The notes under the pieces: model-generated | Databases searched by the model: none | Seen by the model: the letters and a program-made list of their open reading frames with translations, nothing else | Told to the model about the DNA's origin: nothing | Program-made: the position numbers and the translations under genes | Shown: in pieces, positions 1 to 4,825 of the stretch | Layout of the letters: each line of letters starts with the position of its first letter | Position numbering within the stretch: the stretch's first letter is position 1 | Assembly (NCBI GenBank): GCA_027886785.1 | Contig: JAPCJV010000158.1 | Location: forward strand, 1-5,469 | Direction of reading: 5' to 3' | DNA length: 5,469 nucleotides | Source: Nitrososphaerota archaeon | GTDB lineage: Archaea > Thermoproteota > Nitrososphaeria > Nitrososphaerales > CADDZS01

Positions 1-657
1 CATGGGGAGAAGAATCCCTTTGAGCTCTTTCTGATTGGGTCGCACGTTCGGTGCCTCAAAGGATCTTACACCAGGAATTTGAGCCCCGTTAACCTGCGAT
101 GTCCCGGATTTTTCTGTCAGAAAGGTAGTGAGCTCATTTGAAACCGGAATTGCCCCTTTTTCAGCCAAATAGAGAAAGAATTTGGCTGCGTTGACAGCCT
201 TGTCCCTGGTGAAGGAGTACTTGCGAATAAAAAAATTGACAAGATCATCTGGAACCGCTCTTTCAATCTTCACTTCCCCGAAAAGATCTTTGTACGACTC
301 CTGAGCTATTTCTTGAAAAGCCCTCTTTTGCTCTTCCCCCACCATGTTGAGCGTGGGTAGCAGCTGAGTAGGTTTACCCTGCTCATCCACCACATGCAAG
401 AACTTGAGCTGAGCTAATAATTTTCCTTCATTGCTCGGTGCGATTTGGCTAACAAAGGACGCGTCAATGACAGAAGGATTTTGCCTTTGGATGACCGCCA
501 GAAATCTCTCAAACCAAAATCGAGATGTATTCCTAGCCGGTGGATTCCTGCGACCCTGAGTCGTCGCGACTGATAGTTTGTTAGCCCCTTCCATCAGGAC
601 TCCCTGCGCGTTATTCCCATTCGATACAGGTTCGGCTTCAAATTGGCTGACTGTCAT
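1..657 (-). CDS. DUF5343-family protein, 3' end cut by window edge
   Basis: An open frame of 219 codons starts at ATG 657-655 and has no stop before the left edge, so the C-terminus is missing. I recognise the family pattern rather than a function. A helical N-terminal part (about residues 45-60, RFWFERFLAVIQRQ) leads to a segment around residues 80-130 containing LLAQLKFLHVVDEQGKPTQLL and then SYKDLFG. A further helical segment follows (residues 135-180: DDLVNFFIRKY, RDKAVNAAKFFLYLAEKGAIPVS). This arrangement resembles DUF5343, whose biochemical role is not known to me. Residues 1-40 look disordered (Asn, Gln, Gly, Ser rich), and so does the Gln/Pro-rich stretch after residue 183. No signal peptide or membrane segment is visible, so a cytoplasmic location is likely. 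The start is supported by a TATA box about 34 bp upstream. The gene is divergent from the Nudix gene and appears to be regulated by an inverted repeat over its start site. Confidence 0.85.
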   Translation of the reverse strand, partial: MTVSQFEAEPVSNGNNAQGVLMEGANKLSVATTQGRRNPPARNTSRFWFERFLAVIQRQNPSVIDASFVSQIAPSNEGKLLAQLKFLHVVDEQGKPTQLLPTLNMVGEEQKRAFQEIAQESYKDLFGEVKIERAVPDDLVNFFIRKYSFTRDKAVNAAKFFLYLAEKGAIPVSNELTTFLTEKSGTSQVNGAQIPGVRSFEAPNVRPNQKELKGILLPM

Positions 658-668
658 TGTTGGAGGGC

Positions 669-688
669 TTACTGCAAAGTTACAGTAA
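669..688. promoter_or_regulatory. Inverted repeat, candidate operator of the DUF5343 gene
   Basis: The arms TTACTG and CAGTAA are perfect inverted repeats separated by 8 nt; 16 of the 20 positions obey two-fold symmetry. The site begins at the downstream edge of the TATA box and extends to about 4 bp before the predicted start site. A bound protein there would block polymerase loading or initiation, as expected of a repressor operator. It resembles the perfect palindrome at 2067-2084 upstream of nreA (13 of 18 positions identical). Confidence 0.55.
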
Positions 689-695
689 TTTATAC
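688..695 (-). promoter_or_regulatory. TATA box of the DUF5343 gene
   Basis: Read on the minus strand this is GTATAAAT, a near-ideal archaeal box A and the best TATA element in the window. A start site about 26 bp downstream would fall near 664-665, leaving a leader of 7-8 nt before the ATG at 657. That fits the short-leader style of archaeal transcripts and the absence of a ribosome binding site. Confidence 0.7.
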
Positions 696-733
696 CTTCC
701 GCTGGAAGGATCTTTAGGACAAACTTTCGCAAT

Positions 734-901
734 CTATTCCGTGAGAATAACGAACTGTTTGCTTTCAGGAATGCTGGGTCCTACCCGTCCCTTGAGATAT
801 TTATCGAATTCCCTATTTTCGTAACGCTCTTCAGACTTTGGTTCTTCTGAAGAATGTCTTATCGAGAAAGTACACTTAAACCCCTCCGGCGAATAATTCA
901 A
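734..901 (-). CDS. Possible 55-residue hypothetical protein, TTG start
   Basis: I do not recognise this protein. A minus-strand frame opens just after an in-frame TAA at 904-902, has a TTG at 901-899 as its only canonical start, and ends with TAG at 736-734. The translation is charged and protein-like, with SSEEPKSEERYENREFDKYL in the middle and VGPSIPESKQFVILTE at the end. More than half of its codons begin with a purine, as in real genes. There is no annotated gene on the other strand, so it is not a shadow. Against it, there is no ATG, no Shine-Dalgarno sequence, only a weak upstream TATA candidate, and its 5' end overlaps the presumed Nudix promoter. It could be a small gene or the 3' remnant of a decayed one. 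It stops 77 bp before the DUF5343 start codon, just upstream of that gene's own promoter. Confidence 0.35.
   Translation of the reverse strand: MNYSPEGFKCTFSIRHSSEEPKSEERYENREFDKYLKGRVGPSIPESKQFVILTE
872..880 (+). promoter_or_regulatory. Probable TATA box of the Nudix gene
   Basis: ACACTTAAA includes the TATA-like hexamer CTTAAA at 875-880. A start about 26 bp further on lies near 904, leaving roughly 8 nt before the ATG at 912. No Shine-Dalgarno sequence precedes the ATG, which agrees with a very short leader. The match to a TATA box is moderate. Confidence 0.4.
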
Positions 902-911
902 TTATCCGGTC

Positions 912-1352
912 ATGAGTCAGGTTTTTCCCGAGCCGACGGTTGGTGGTTTGATTCAACGAGAGGACGGTTCGGTTCTTTTATGCGAATCCCACAAGTGGCC
1001 CGGGCTATACACAGTCCCCGGAGGTCACGTTGAGCTCGGAGAGACCTGTGAGGAAGCTCTGGTGCGAGAGATCAGAGAAGAAGTGGGTCTAAACATCGTC
1101 GTTAAAGACCTCCTCTCAATTCAGCAGGTGATCTATCCGAAGGAGTTTTGGAAACGCGCGCACTTTATTTTTTTTGACTATCTGTGCGCCGTGGAAGGAA
1201 ATCAGACCCCTAATGTGGACTCCTATGAAATTCAAAGTACGATCTGGGTAACTCCTACGGACGCTCTAAAGCTAAACATAGATCGGTATTTGAAGCACTT
1301 CATTGCAAGACTGCTGGACAGATCCACCCCCTTCATTGTTTCATGGAAGTGA
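912..1352 (+). CDS. Nudix hydrolase
   Basis: This encodes a 146-residue single-domain Nudix protein. The Nudix box is complete: G38, then E44, R52, E53, E56, E57 and G59 in the spacing G-x5-E-x7-REU-x-EE-x-GU. The glutamates of the REUxEE helix bind the metal used to cleave a nucleoside diphosphate linked to another group. The N-terminal strand (EPTVGGLIQ, residues 7-15) followed by a SHKWPGLYTVPGGH segment (26-39) is typical of archaeal and bacterial single-domain members, so the ATG at 912 fits the family start. Substrate cannot be read from the box alone: oxidised or damaged NTPs, ADP-ribose and other diphosphates are all possible, and no signature for one of them was identified. It is cytoplasmic by appearance. 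It lies upstream of the metallopeptidase but is separated from it by 86 bp with a large inverted repeat, so it is probably transcribed on its own. Confidence 0.92.
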   Translation: MSQVFPEPTVGGLIQREDGSVLLCESHKWPGLYTVPGGHVELGETCEEALVREIREEVGLNIVVKDLLSIQQVIYPKEFWKRAHFIFFDYLCAVEGNQTPNVDSYEIQSTIWVTPTDALKLNIDRYLKHFIARLLDRSTPFIVSWK

Positions 1353-1381
1353 AGCCCGTATCCACGGTCGATACAAGACAC

Positions 1382-1405
1382 AAATCATATTTCGAGATAT
1401 GATTT
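1382..1405. promoter_or_regulatory. 24-bp near-perfect palindrome before the metallopeptidase operon
   Basis: The arms AAATCATAT (1382-1390) and ATATGATTT (1397-1405) are perfect inverted repeats. The six central bases also pair apart from one position (T1391 against G1396), giving 11 of 12 symmetric pairs. The left arm contains a TATA-like CATATTTC, so the palindrome may cover the core promoter of the operon: a start about 26 bp downstream would be near 1415, just before the AGGAGG. No U-tract follows, which makes an intrinsic terminator for the Nudix gene less likely than an operator. Its sequence is unrelated to the TACTGCA-type sites in the window. Confidence 0.5.
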
Positions 1406-1418
1406 CAAATTCTTGAAA

Positions 1419-1424
1419 AGGAGG
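1419..1424 (+). promoter_or_regulatory. Shine-Dalgarno sequence, oddly placed
   Basis: AGGAGG is the strongest ribosome binding site in the window. It ends 14 nt before the TTG (1439) that opens the metallopeptidase frame, which is longer than usual. It lies only 3 nt before a GTG at 1428, which opens a five-codon frame (GTG AAA ACC CTT TGG TAA) overlapping the TTG. No other canonical start lies in the metallopeptidase frame between the AGGAGG and 1439. Confidence 0.6.
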
Positions 1425-1438
1425 AAAGTGAAAACCCT

Positions 1439-1852
1439 TTGGTAAAGGATGATAAGAATGAAGTTCAATCTCTCGATGACGCGAGTTTCAAAGCATTCGT
1501 CGTCCAGCTTATTCTGTCTAGAAATACGGAGAAGGCTGTCGAGTTAATAAGCCAGAAGTTCCACGTCAGGACGCCTAAATTGGGAATCGGCCACACTAAG
1601 GGCAAGAAGATTGCCCTTGCCGTGTACTCCGTAGCTGCAAATTCAATCTCATTTTCCGATCAAGATCAATTTTTCGATCCTTTCGTAGTCTTGCATGAGA
1701 TGTATCATTGCCTTAGATCGACTTCGGGCAATCATCGCGGGACAGAAAAAAACGCGGACAAGTTCGCCCTTGATTTCATAGCCGAGTACAACAAGAAGAT
1801 AATGGGTGCTGGCCTTCCCTTTTCGCCGAACCCCTCGACAAGGGTGGATTGA
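1439..1852 (+). CDS. Small HExxH zinc metallopeptidase-like protein
   Basis: This is a 137-residue protein with a zinc-peptidase motif, HEMYH at residues 86-90, preceded by the hydrophobic run PFVVL. E103 lies 12 residues after the second histidine, inside TEKNADKFALDFI, and is the probable third zinc ligand. HExxH followed by E-x2-AD-x-FA resembles the ImmA/IrrE-type and related minimal gluzincin domains, in which a glutamate on the next helix completes the site. Residues 12-40 look helical; 58-72 look like strands leading to the active-site helix. There is no signal peptide. The only canonical upstream start in frame is TTG 1439; an in-frame TGA lies at 1400-1402. Its TGA overlaps the ATG of the membrane protein, implying coupled translation and a joint role, perhaps cleavage at the membrane or of a regulator. 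Substrate is unknown, and proteolysis is inferred from the motif. Confidence 0.82.
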   Translation: MVKDDKNEVQSLDDASFKAFVVQLILSRNTEKAVELISQKFHVRTPKLGIGHTKGKKIALAVYSVAANSISFSDQDQFFDPFVVLHEMYHCLRSTSGNHRGTEKNADKFALDFIAEYNKKIMGAGLPFSPNPSTRVD

Positions 1853-2031
1853 TGGATTTCTTCGCGGTTATTGCGGTTGTGGCGATAGCGATTCTTGCAA
1901 TTGCAGAGATTATGGTGGCGCATCAAAAATCCCAAATGAAAAAGGAATTCCTTCGCGAGCTGGAGAAGCGAGACAGCGAGAAGCAAAATCACCTTCCCAA
2001 GTCTATCGAGAAGGAAAAAATCCAAACCTAA
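1852..2031 (+). CDS. Single-pass small membrane protein
   Basis: This encodes 59 residues. The N-terminus is one hydrophobic helix (about residues 3-23: FFAVIAVVAIAILAIAEIMVA). A hydrophilic, strongly charged tail follows (residues 24-59, rich in Lys, Glu and Arg, e.g. KKEFLRELEKRDSEK), which is probably helical. By the positive-inside rule the tail should face the cytoplasm. I chose the ATG at 1852, whose A is the last base of the preceding TGA; a TTG three bases earlier would add one methionine. A weak GGTGG at 1843-1847 may aid initiation, but coupling to the upstream gene is the likelier mechanism. I do not recognise the protein. Its overlap with the metallopeptidase suggests an anchor, partner or substrate for that enzyme, which is inference. 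The reverse-strand frame across it is less protein-like. Confidence 0.7.
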   Translation: MDFFAVIAVVAIAILAIAEIMVAHQKSQMKKEFLRELEKRDSEKQNHLPKSIEKEKIQT

Positions 2032-2066
2032 TACGGTCCCCTTCCTTTCGGTACTCGTGGTATTGA

Positions 2067-2084
2067 TACTGCACTAGTGCAGTA
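2067..2084. promoter_or_regulatory. Perfect 18-bp palindrome, candidate operator of nreA
   Basis: TACTGCACTAGTGCAGTA is identical to its reverse complement. It ends two bases before the TATA box of nreA, so it covers the position of the BRE element where TFB binds; a protein bound here could block or help assembly of the initiation complex. Its outer arms match the inverted repeat at the DUF5343 promoter (TACTGCA on the left, CAGTA on the right). As RNA it could form a 7-bp stem with a CTAG loop, but no U-tract follows, so a terminator for the upstream pair is less likely. Confidence 0.6.
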
Positions 2085-2086
2085 GT

Positions 2087-2094
2087 CTTTATAG
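2087..2094 (+). promoter_or_regulatory. TATA box of nreA
   Basis: CTTTATAG is a good archaeal box A. Counting about 26 bp downstream places the transcript start near 2116-2117, only 5-6 nt before the TTG at 2122. This supports a nearly leaderless message and explains the lack of a Shine-Dalgarno sequence. Confidence 0.6.
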
Positions 2095-2121
2095 CAAAGA
2101 GTCCTTTCATTCAGACAGCTT

Positions 2122-3429
2122 TTGTCTTCTTTGTCTTGGTTTGTGCCCAAGGAAGTCTTAGAGAACGCTAATTGGAGATCCAAGATCGTAATTGAGAGAC
2201 CCACAGCAGAGATGTGTCTTGCCTGTCGTGGAGCGAAACTACTTTGCGGAAAGCCAAAGTGCCCTATTTTGACAAAAGCCGAAGGATTTGGAAAACATGC
2301 AAAGTCACTCTTGAGTTCAGATATCATTGAAGGTTCCTCTCCACCGGGAGTCTTCGTGGGGCGTTTCGGGTATCCGAACGTTTTCATCGGTCCTATGGTA
2401 CCAGCAATTCATGGAGACACGGAATATTTGGATACTCCTGAAATGTGGAAGGGGAGGACCATCGAGGAAATTGTAGATTATCGGTACAGCTTGGTTCGCG
2501 GATGTACGAGAGCCAGCATCTTCGAGGCGCAGGCTGGATCTCGTTTAGTTGAGGACTTGCAGGAGATCGCCATGTCGAGTAAACCTGCAGACTCTGAATT
2601 GATTCTCTTGAAAAAACCCGTGAACAGAATTTCCTTCAGCGAAAACAGCCAGCCGTTTGGGCCCAGCGCCCCGATGAAACAATTCAAAGCTTCAGGGAAT
2701 ATTTCTGTAGATCGAAGAATTGAGAAAGCGTACTACGACAAAGACTTGAAAGCTTCCGACGCCATTTTTCAGCTGTACCTAGAAGGAGTACTTTTTTCCA
2801 AGCTGGAGAAATCCTTCTCCGTCGGCGTCTTCGGTGAAAAGAAAAAGAGGAAACTAGTTCCAACGAGATGGAGCATAACTGCGGTCGATAGCAATCTCTC
2901 CCTTAGACTGATTGACGAAATCAAAGATTACGAAACTATCGATGAATTCCGCGTGTATGTCTACTCTAATCTGGATAACGTGTACGTAAGTATCCTGACA
3001 CCGGAGAAATGGAACTATGAATGGATTGAAGCCTGGCATTCCGGAACTGCTTGGAACAAGTACGGATCCAGACCAGAAATGATCGGAGATTTTGAAGGGT
3101 ACTATGGCAGGAAAACTTACGCAAAACCGGGGGGCTGTTATTATTCTACTCGATTTGCTGTTGCCGAATATCTTTCCCGTGAACTAAGACAGGCGGGCGC
3201 AATCATGCTTCGGGAAATCCATCCAGGGTACATCCTGCCTGTCGGAGTGTGGAACGTCCGCGAGAGCATCAGGACCCTGCTGTTGGGAGGATATCGAAGC
3301 TTCGACACATTAGCTCAGGCGCTGGAGTTTGCCTGCACCAATTTTCTGATTCGAAAACCCTTTTGGATTGAGAGCTCGGAGCTTCTAAAACGCGGTTTTC
3401 AACAAAGAAAGATAACGGAGTTCAACTGA
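2122..3429 (+). CDS. nreA: DNA repair protein NreA
   Basis: This is a 435-residue protein of the archaeal Nre family (Nre_N and Nre_C regions, formerly DUF650/DUF651). Near the N-terminus C32, C35, C42 and C47 form the CxxC-x6-C-x4-C motif (MCLACRGAKLLCGKPKCPI), a likely zinc site. Family blocks follow: GRFGYPNVFIGPM (about residues 80-92), FGPSAPMKQFK (179-189) and RKLVPTRWSITAVD (243-256). The tail ends QRKITEFN (428-435), fitting a PCNA-interacting peptide (Q-x-x-I-x-x-F). In Haloferax volcanii, NreA is reported to act with UvrABC in repair of mitomycin C damage and to need its PCNA-binding tail. The start is TTG 2122; TTG 2131 and GTG 2140 are in-frame alternatives, and an in-frame TAG at 2092-2094 limits the frame. 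The palindrome at its promoter suggests specific regulation. It is transcribed separately from its neighbours. Confidence 0.95.
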   Translation: MSSLSWFVPKEVLENANWRSKIVIERPTAEMCLACRGAKLLCGKPKCPILTKAEGFGKHAKSLLSSDIIEGSSPPGVFVGRFGYPNVFIGPMVPAIHGDTEYLDTPEMWKGRTIEEIVDYRYSLVRGCTRASIFEAQAGSRLVEDLQEIAMSSKPADSELILLKKPVNRISFSENSQPFGPSAPMKQFKASGNISVDRRIEKAYYDKDLKASDAIFQLYLEGVLFSKLEKSFSVGVFGEKKKRKLVPTRWSITAVDSNLSLRLIDEIKDYETIDEFRVYVYSNLDNVYVSILTPEKWNYEWIEAWHSGTAWNKYGSRPEMIGDFEGYYGRKTYAKPGGCYYSTRFAVAEYLSRELRQAGAIMLREIHPGYILPVGVWNVRESIRTLLLGGYRSFDTLAQALEFACTNFLIRKPFWIESSELLKRGFQQRKITEFN

Positions 3430-3514
3430 AATTTCTGGACCTTGGTGGCAACGTTCATAATGGTGCTTGGATGGAAGTTTCAAAAGATGCCTCATCCTCC
3501 TGCCGCTTTGGGCC

Positions 3515-3520
3515 TTTAGC
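3515..3520 (+). promoter_or_regulatory. Weak TATA-like box of the MarR gene
   Basis: TTTAGC is centred about 25 bp before the ATG at 3542, which would make the message leaderless. The match to box A is weak. The 8-bp palindrome CTGATCAG at 3532-3539 lies between this box and the start codon and could be part of an autoregulatory site, but it is short. Confidence 0.3.
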
Positions 3521-3541
3521 ACTTGGAAACTCTGATCAGGA

Positions 3542-4030
3542 ATGCAAAAAGAAATCCAGCGTGTGGCTCAGGATCAGTACGAAAAGGAGCCACTGGGGAC
3601 TACAGCTTGGAGGAGCCTTTCTGATACTTACAGAATAGTCTACACTTACGTCATGTCCGATCTTCGGCAATATGGTTTGACGCCTCCTCAATACTCCGTT
3701 CTTAGAGCCATTGGGAAGTCCAAGTCCAAGGATCTGACGATGAGTGAAATCGGGAAAGAAATGTTTGTCACTTTCGCGAATATCACCACTATTGTGGACA
3801 ACCTCGAAAAACGCAATTACGCGCTAAGGCTCAGGGTCCCGAGTGATCGCAGGTTGGTGAAAGTTAGGCTTACATCGACTGGTTCAAAATTGTTCAAACG
3901 AATTAACGGAGCGCATCGATTGCAGGTCGCAAGATTGATGCAAGTTCTGAGCGATAGTGATCTTAAGAATCTGCTGGATTACACAACGAAGATCAGAGCC
4001 AGCGTAAACACCAAAGCTCGGACTAAATAA
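3542..4030 (+). CDS. MarR-family transcriptional regulator
   Basis: This is a 162-residue protein with the full MarR layout. N-terminal dimerisation helices (about residues 20-45) lead to PPQYSVLRAIGKS (48-60). The winged helix-turn-helix follows: LTMSEIGKEM (65-74) and the recognition helix around TFANITTIVDNLEKR (77-91). The wing is VPSDRRLVKVRLTSTG (99-114), with the D-R-R motif usual in the family. C-terminal helices (120-150) complete the dimer interface, and the end is basic. MarR proteins bind short palindromes as dimers and usually repress; many respond to phenolic compounds, oxidants or metals. There is no cysteine in this protein, so thiol-based redox sensing is excluded, and no ligand can be named. 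The ATG at 3542 has no well-spaced Shine-Dalgarno sequence. Its targets may be local palindromes (669-688, 1382-1405, 2067-2084), which is inference only. Confidence 0.93.
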   Translation: MQKEIQRVAQDQYEKEPLGTTAWRSLSDTYRIVYTYVMSDLRQYGLTPPQYSVLRAIGKSKSKDLTMSEIGKEMFVTFANITTIVDNLEKRNYALRLRVPSDRRLVKVRLTSTGSKLFKRINGAHRLQVARLMQVLSDSDLKNLLDYTTKIRASVNTKARTK

Positions 4031-4032
4031 GG

Positions 4033-4067
4033 AAAAAAGGAGTACCCGGGAGCGTGTCCCCCGGGTA
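4033..4067 (-). terminator. Hairpin and U-tract terminator between convergent genes
   Basis: TACCCGGG (4043-4050) and CCCGGGTA (4060-4067) form a perfect 8-bp GC-rich stem with a 9-nt loop. Read on the minus strand the stem is followed by CTCC and six T residues (complement of 4033-4038), as expected for an intrinsic-type terminator of the basic zinc-protein gene. On the plus strand the same hairpin lies 12 nt after the MarR stop but has no U-tract after it, so it would serve MarR mainly as a barrier or as a 3' end stabiliser. Confidence 0.65.
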
Positions 4068-4102
4068 AATCTTCAAAAGTTTGCGACTAGTAAGTTTGTC
4101 GG

Positions 4103-4324
4103 CTATCTCTTTCTCGATTTAGAGCGCTTTGCAGAACTGGAACTCTTCCCAGAAGATTTAGGCTTCGCCTTCTTTTGGGCAACATAGCACTTGCGAGGAG
4201 TGTGTCTCTTTTTCTCGTTATGTCTGTAGACAAGATAGGTGTAATTTTTCCCGCTCTTTCCTTTTATTACAAATTTATACGGTTTCCACGCTTTCTTACC
4301 GCATTTTGGGCATATGGTTACCAT
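4103..4324 (-). CDS. Small basic zinc-binding protein
   Basis: This is a 73-residue, strongly basic protein. It starts with a zinc knuckle, MVTICPKCGKKAW (C5 and C8). A beta-rich middle follows (about residues 16-34, YKFVIKGKSGKNYTYLVYR), then KRHTPRKCYV, where H41 and C46 (or H35) could complete a zinc site. From residue 50 the tail is almost only Lys, Ser, Arg and Ala (KPKSSGKSSSSAKRSKSRKR), like disordered nucleic-acid-binding tails. This points to binding of RNA or DNA, perhaps at the ribosome or chromatin, but the family is not one I can name. The ATG at 4324 is preceded by a good TATA box, and a terminator lies after the TAG. It is convergent with the MarR gene. The overlapping plus-strand frame (4175-4441) has no recognisable domain and looks like its shadow. 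Confidence 0.85.
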   Translation of the reverse strand: MVTICPKCGKKAWKPYKFVIKGKSGKNYTYLVYRHNEKKRHTPRKCYVAQKKAKPKSSGKSSSSAKRSKSRKR

Positions 4325-4353
4325 TTTAGGGCAAAGAATAATGGAGACTTCTT

Positions 4354-4364
4354 CAAATATATTG
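4354..4364 (-). promoter_or_regulatory. TATA box of the basic zinc-protein gene
   Basis: On the minus strand this reads CAATATATTTG, a good box A. A start about 26 bp downstream is near 4333, giving a leader of about 9 nt before the ATG at 4324. No Shine-Dalgarno sequence is visible, consistent with a short leader. Confidence 0.55.
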
Positions 4365-4754
4365 TTTATCCTTCCGCGAGGAAATCAGATGAATTTGTTC
4401 GACGCTGCGATAATTTTCTTTTGCGATGCCCGATTGCCTAAATCCTAAAAAATATTCAACGAATGCCTAAATATTCTCAATACCTTTGTGGTGTTCCAAA
4501 TTCGACAGAGTGAGAAGGGGCATGCCGCCTAAAAAATTCTCCCTCTAAAACGGGTTGTTATTACGCAAATTCGGGGCAAACGGGGTCGTACTGGTCGAAA
4601 GATCGTTTTCAAAATTGCATTATGTTTCTTTAAACCTTAAATATTCCGGAGTACCAACATAGGGCCAGACTAAATTAAGAGCCCCTGTTTAGCAACGACA
4701 GACCGACGTGACGATTTTTTGAAAACCTAGCTCATTAATCGTAAGCCTTGGTTT

Positions 4755-4770
4755 GCCTCAAATCAGAGGC
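4755..4770 (+). repeat. Small inverted repeat
   Basis: GCCTC (4755-4759) and GAGGC (4766-4770) form a 5-bp stem with a 6-nt loop. A second, smaller stem, CCGC (4797-4800) and GCGG (4805-4808) with a CATA loop, lies 26 bp further on. Both are short and could occur by chance; they matter only if this region is transcribed. Confidence 0.35.
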
Positions 4771-4825
4771 TCCAGAATTGAAAGTGGGCGATTTGACCGC
4801 CATAGCGGGTGCAGGGAAGATAAGG

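Noticed and set aside
1908..1917. Palindrome-like TGCAATTGCA inside the membrane-protein gene
   Set aside because: It lies within the codons of the membrane helix, lacks the TACTGCA arms and is not near a promoter.
1732..2025. 97-residue minus-strand frame across the peptidase end and membrane-protein gene
   Set aside because: It opposes two better-supported overlapping plus-strand genes, has no recognisable domain and looks like antisense of the hydrophobic helix.
1806..2066. 86-residue plus-strand frame overlapping the small membrane protein
   Set aside because: It is rich in Arg, Gly, Cys and Ser without domain character and is an out-of-frame shadow of the coupled membrane-protein gene.
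2028..2387. 119-residue minus-strand frame opposite the start of nreA
   Set aside because: It lies opposite the conserved Cys4 region of nreA, so the reverse frame is a shadow.
3464..3498. GGATG and CATCC arms between nreA and the MarR gene
   Set aside because: Five-base arms separated by more than 20 bp are expected by chance, and no U-tract follows.
4086..4091. ACTAGT near the end of the zinc-protein gene, resembling the centre of the nreA palindrome
   Set aside because: Only the central 6 bp match; the arms that define the motif are absent.
4175..4441. 88-residue plus-strand frame opposite the zinc protein
   Set aside because: Its first half is the antisense of a gene with a CxxC motif, its own TATA box and a terminator; the rest reads through that gene's promoter.
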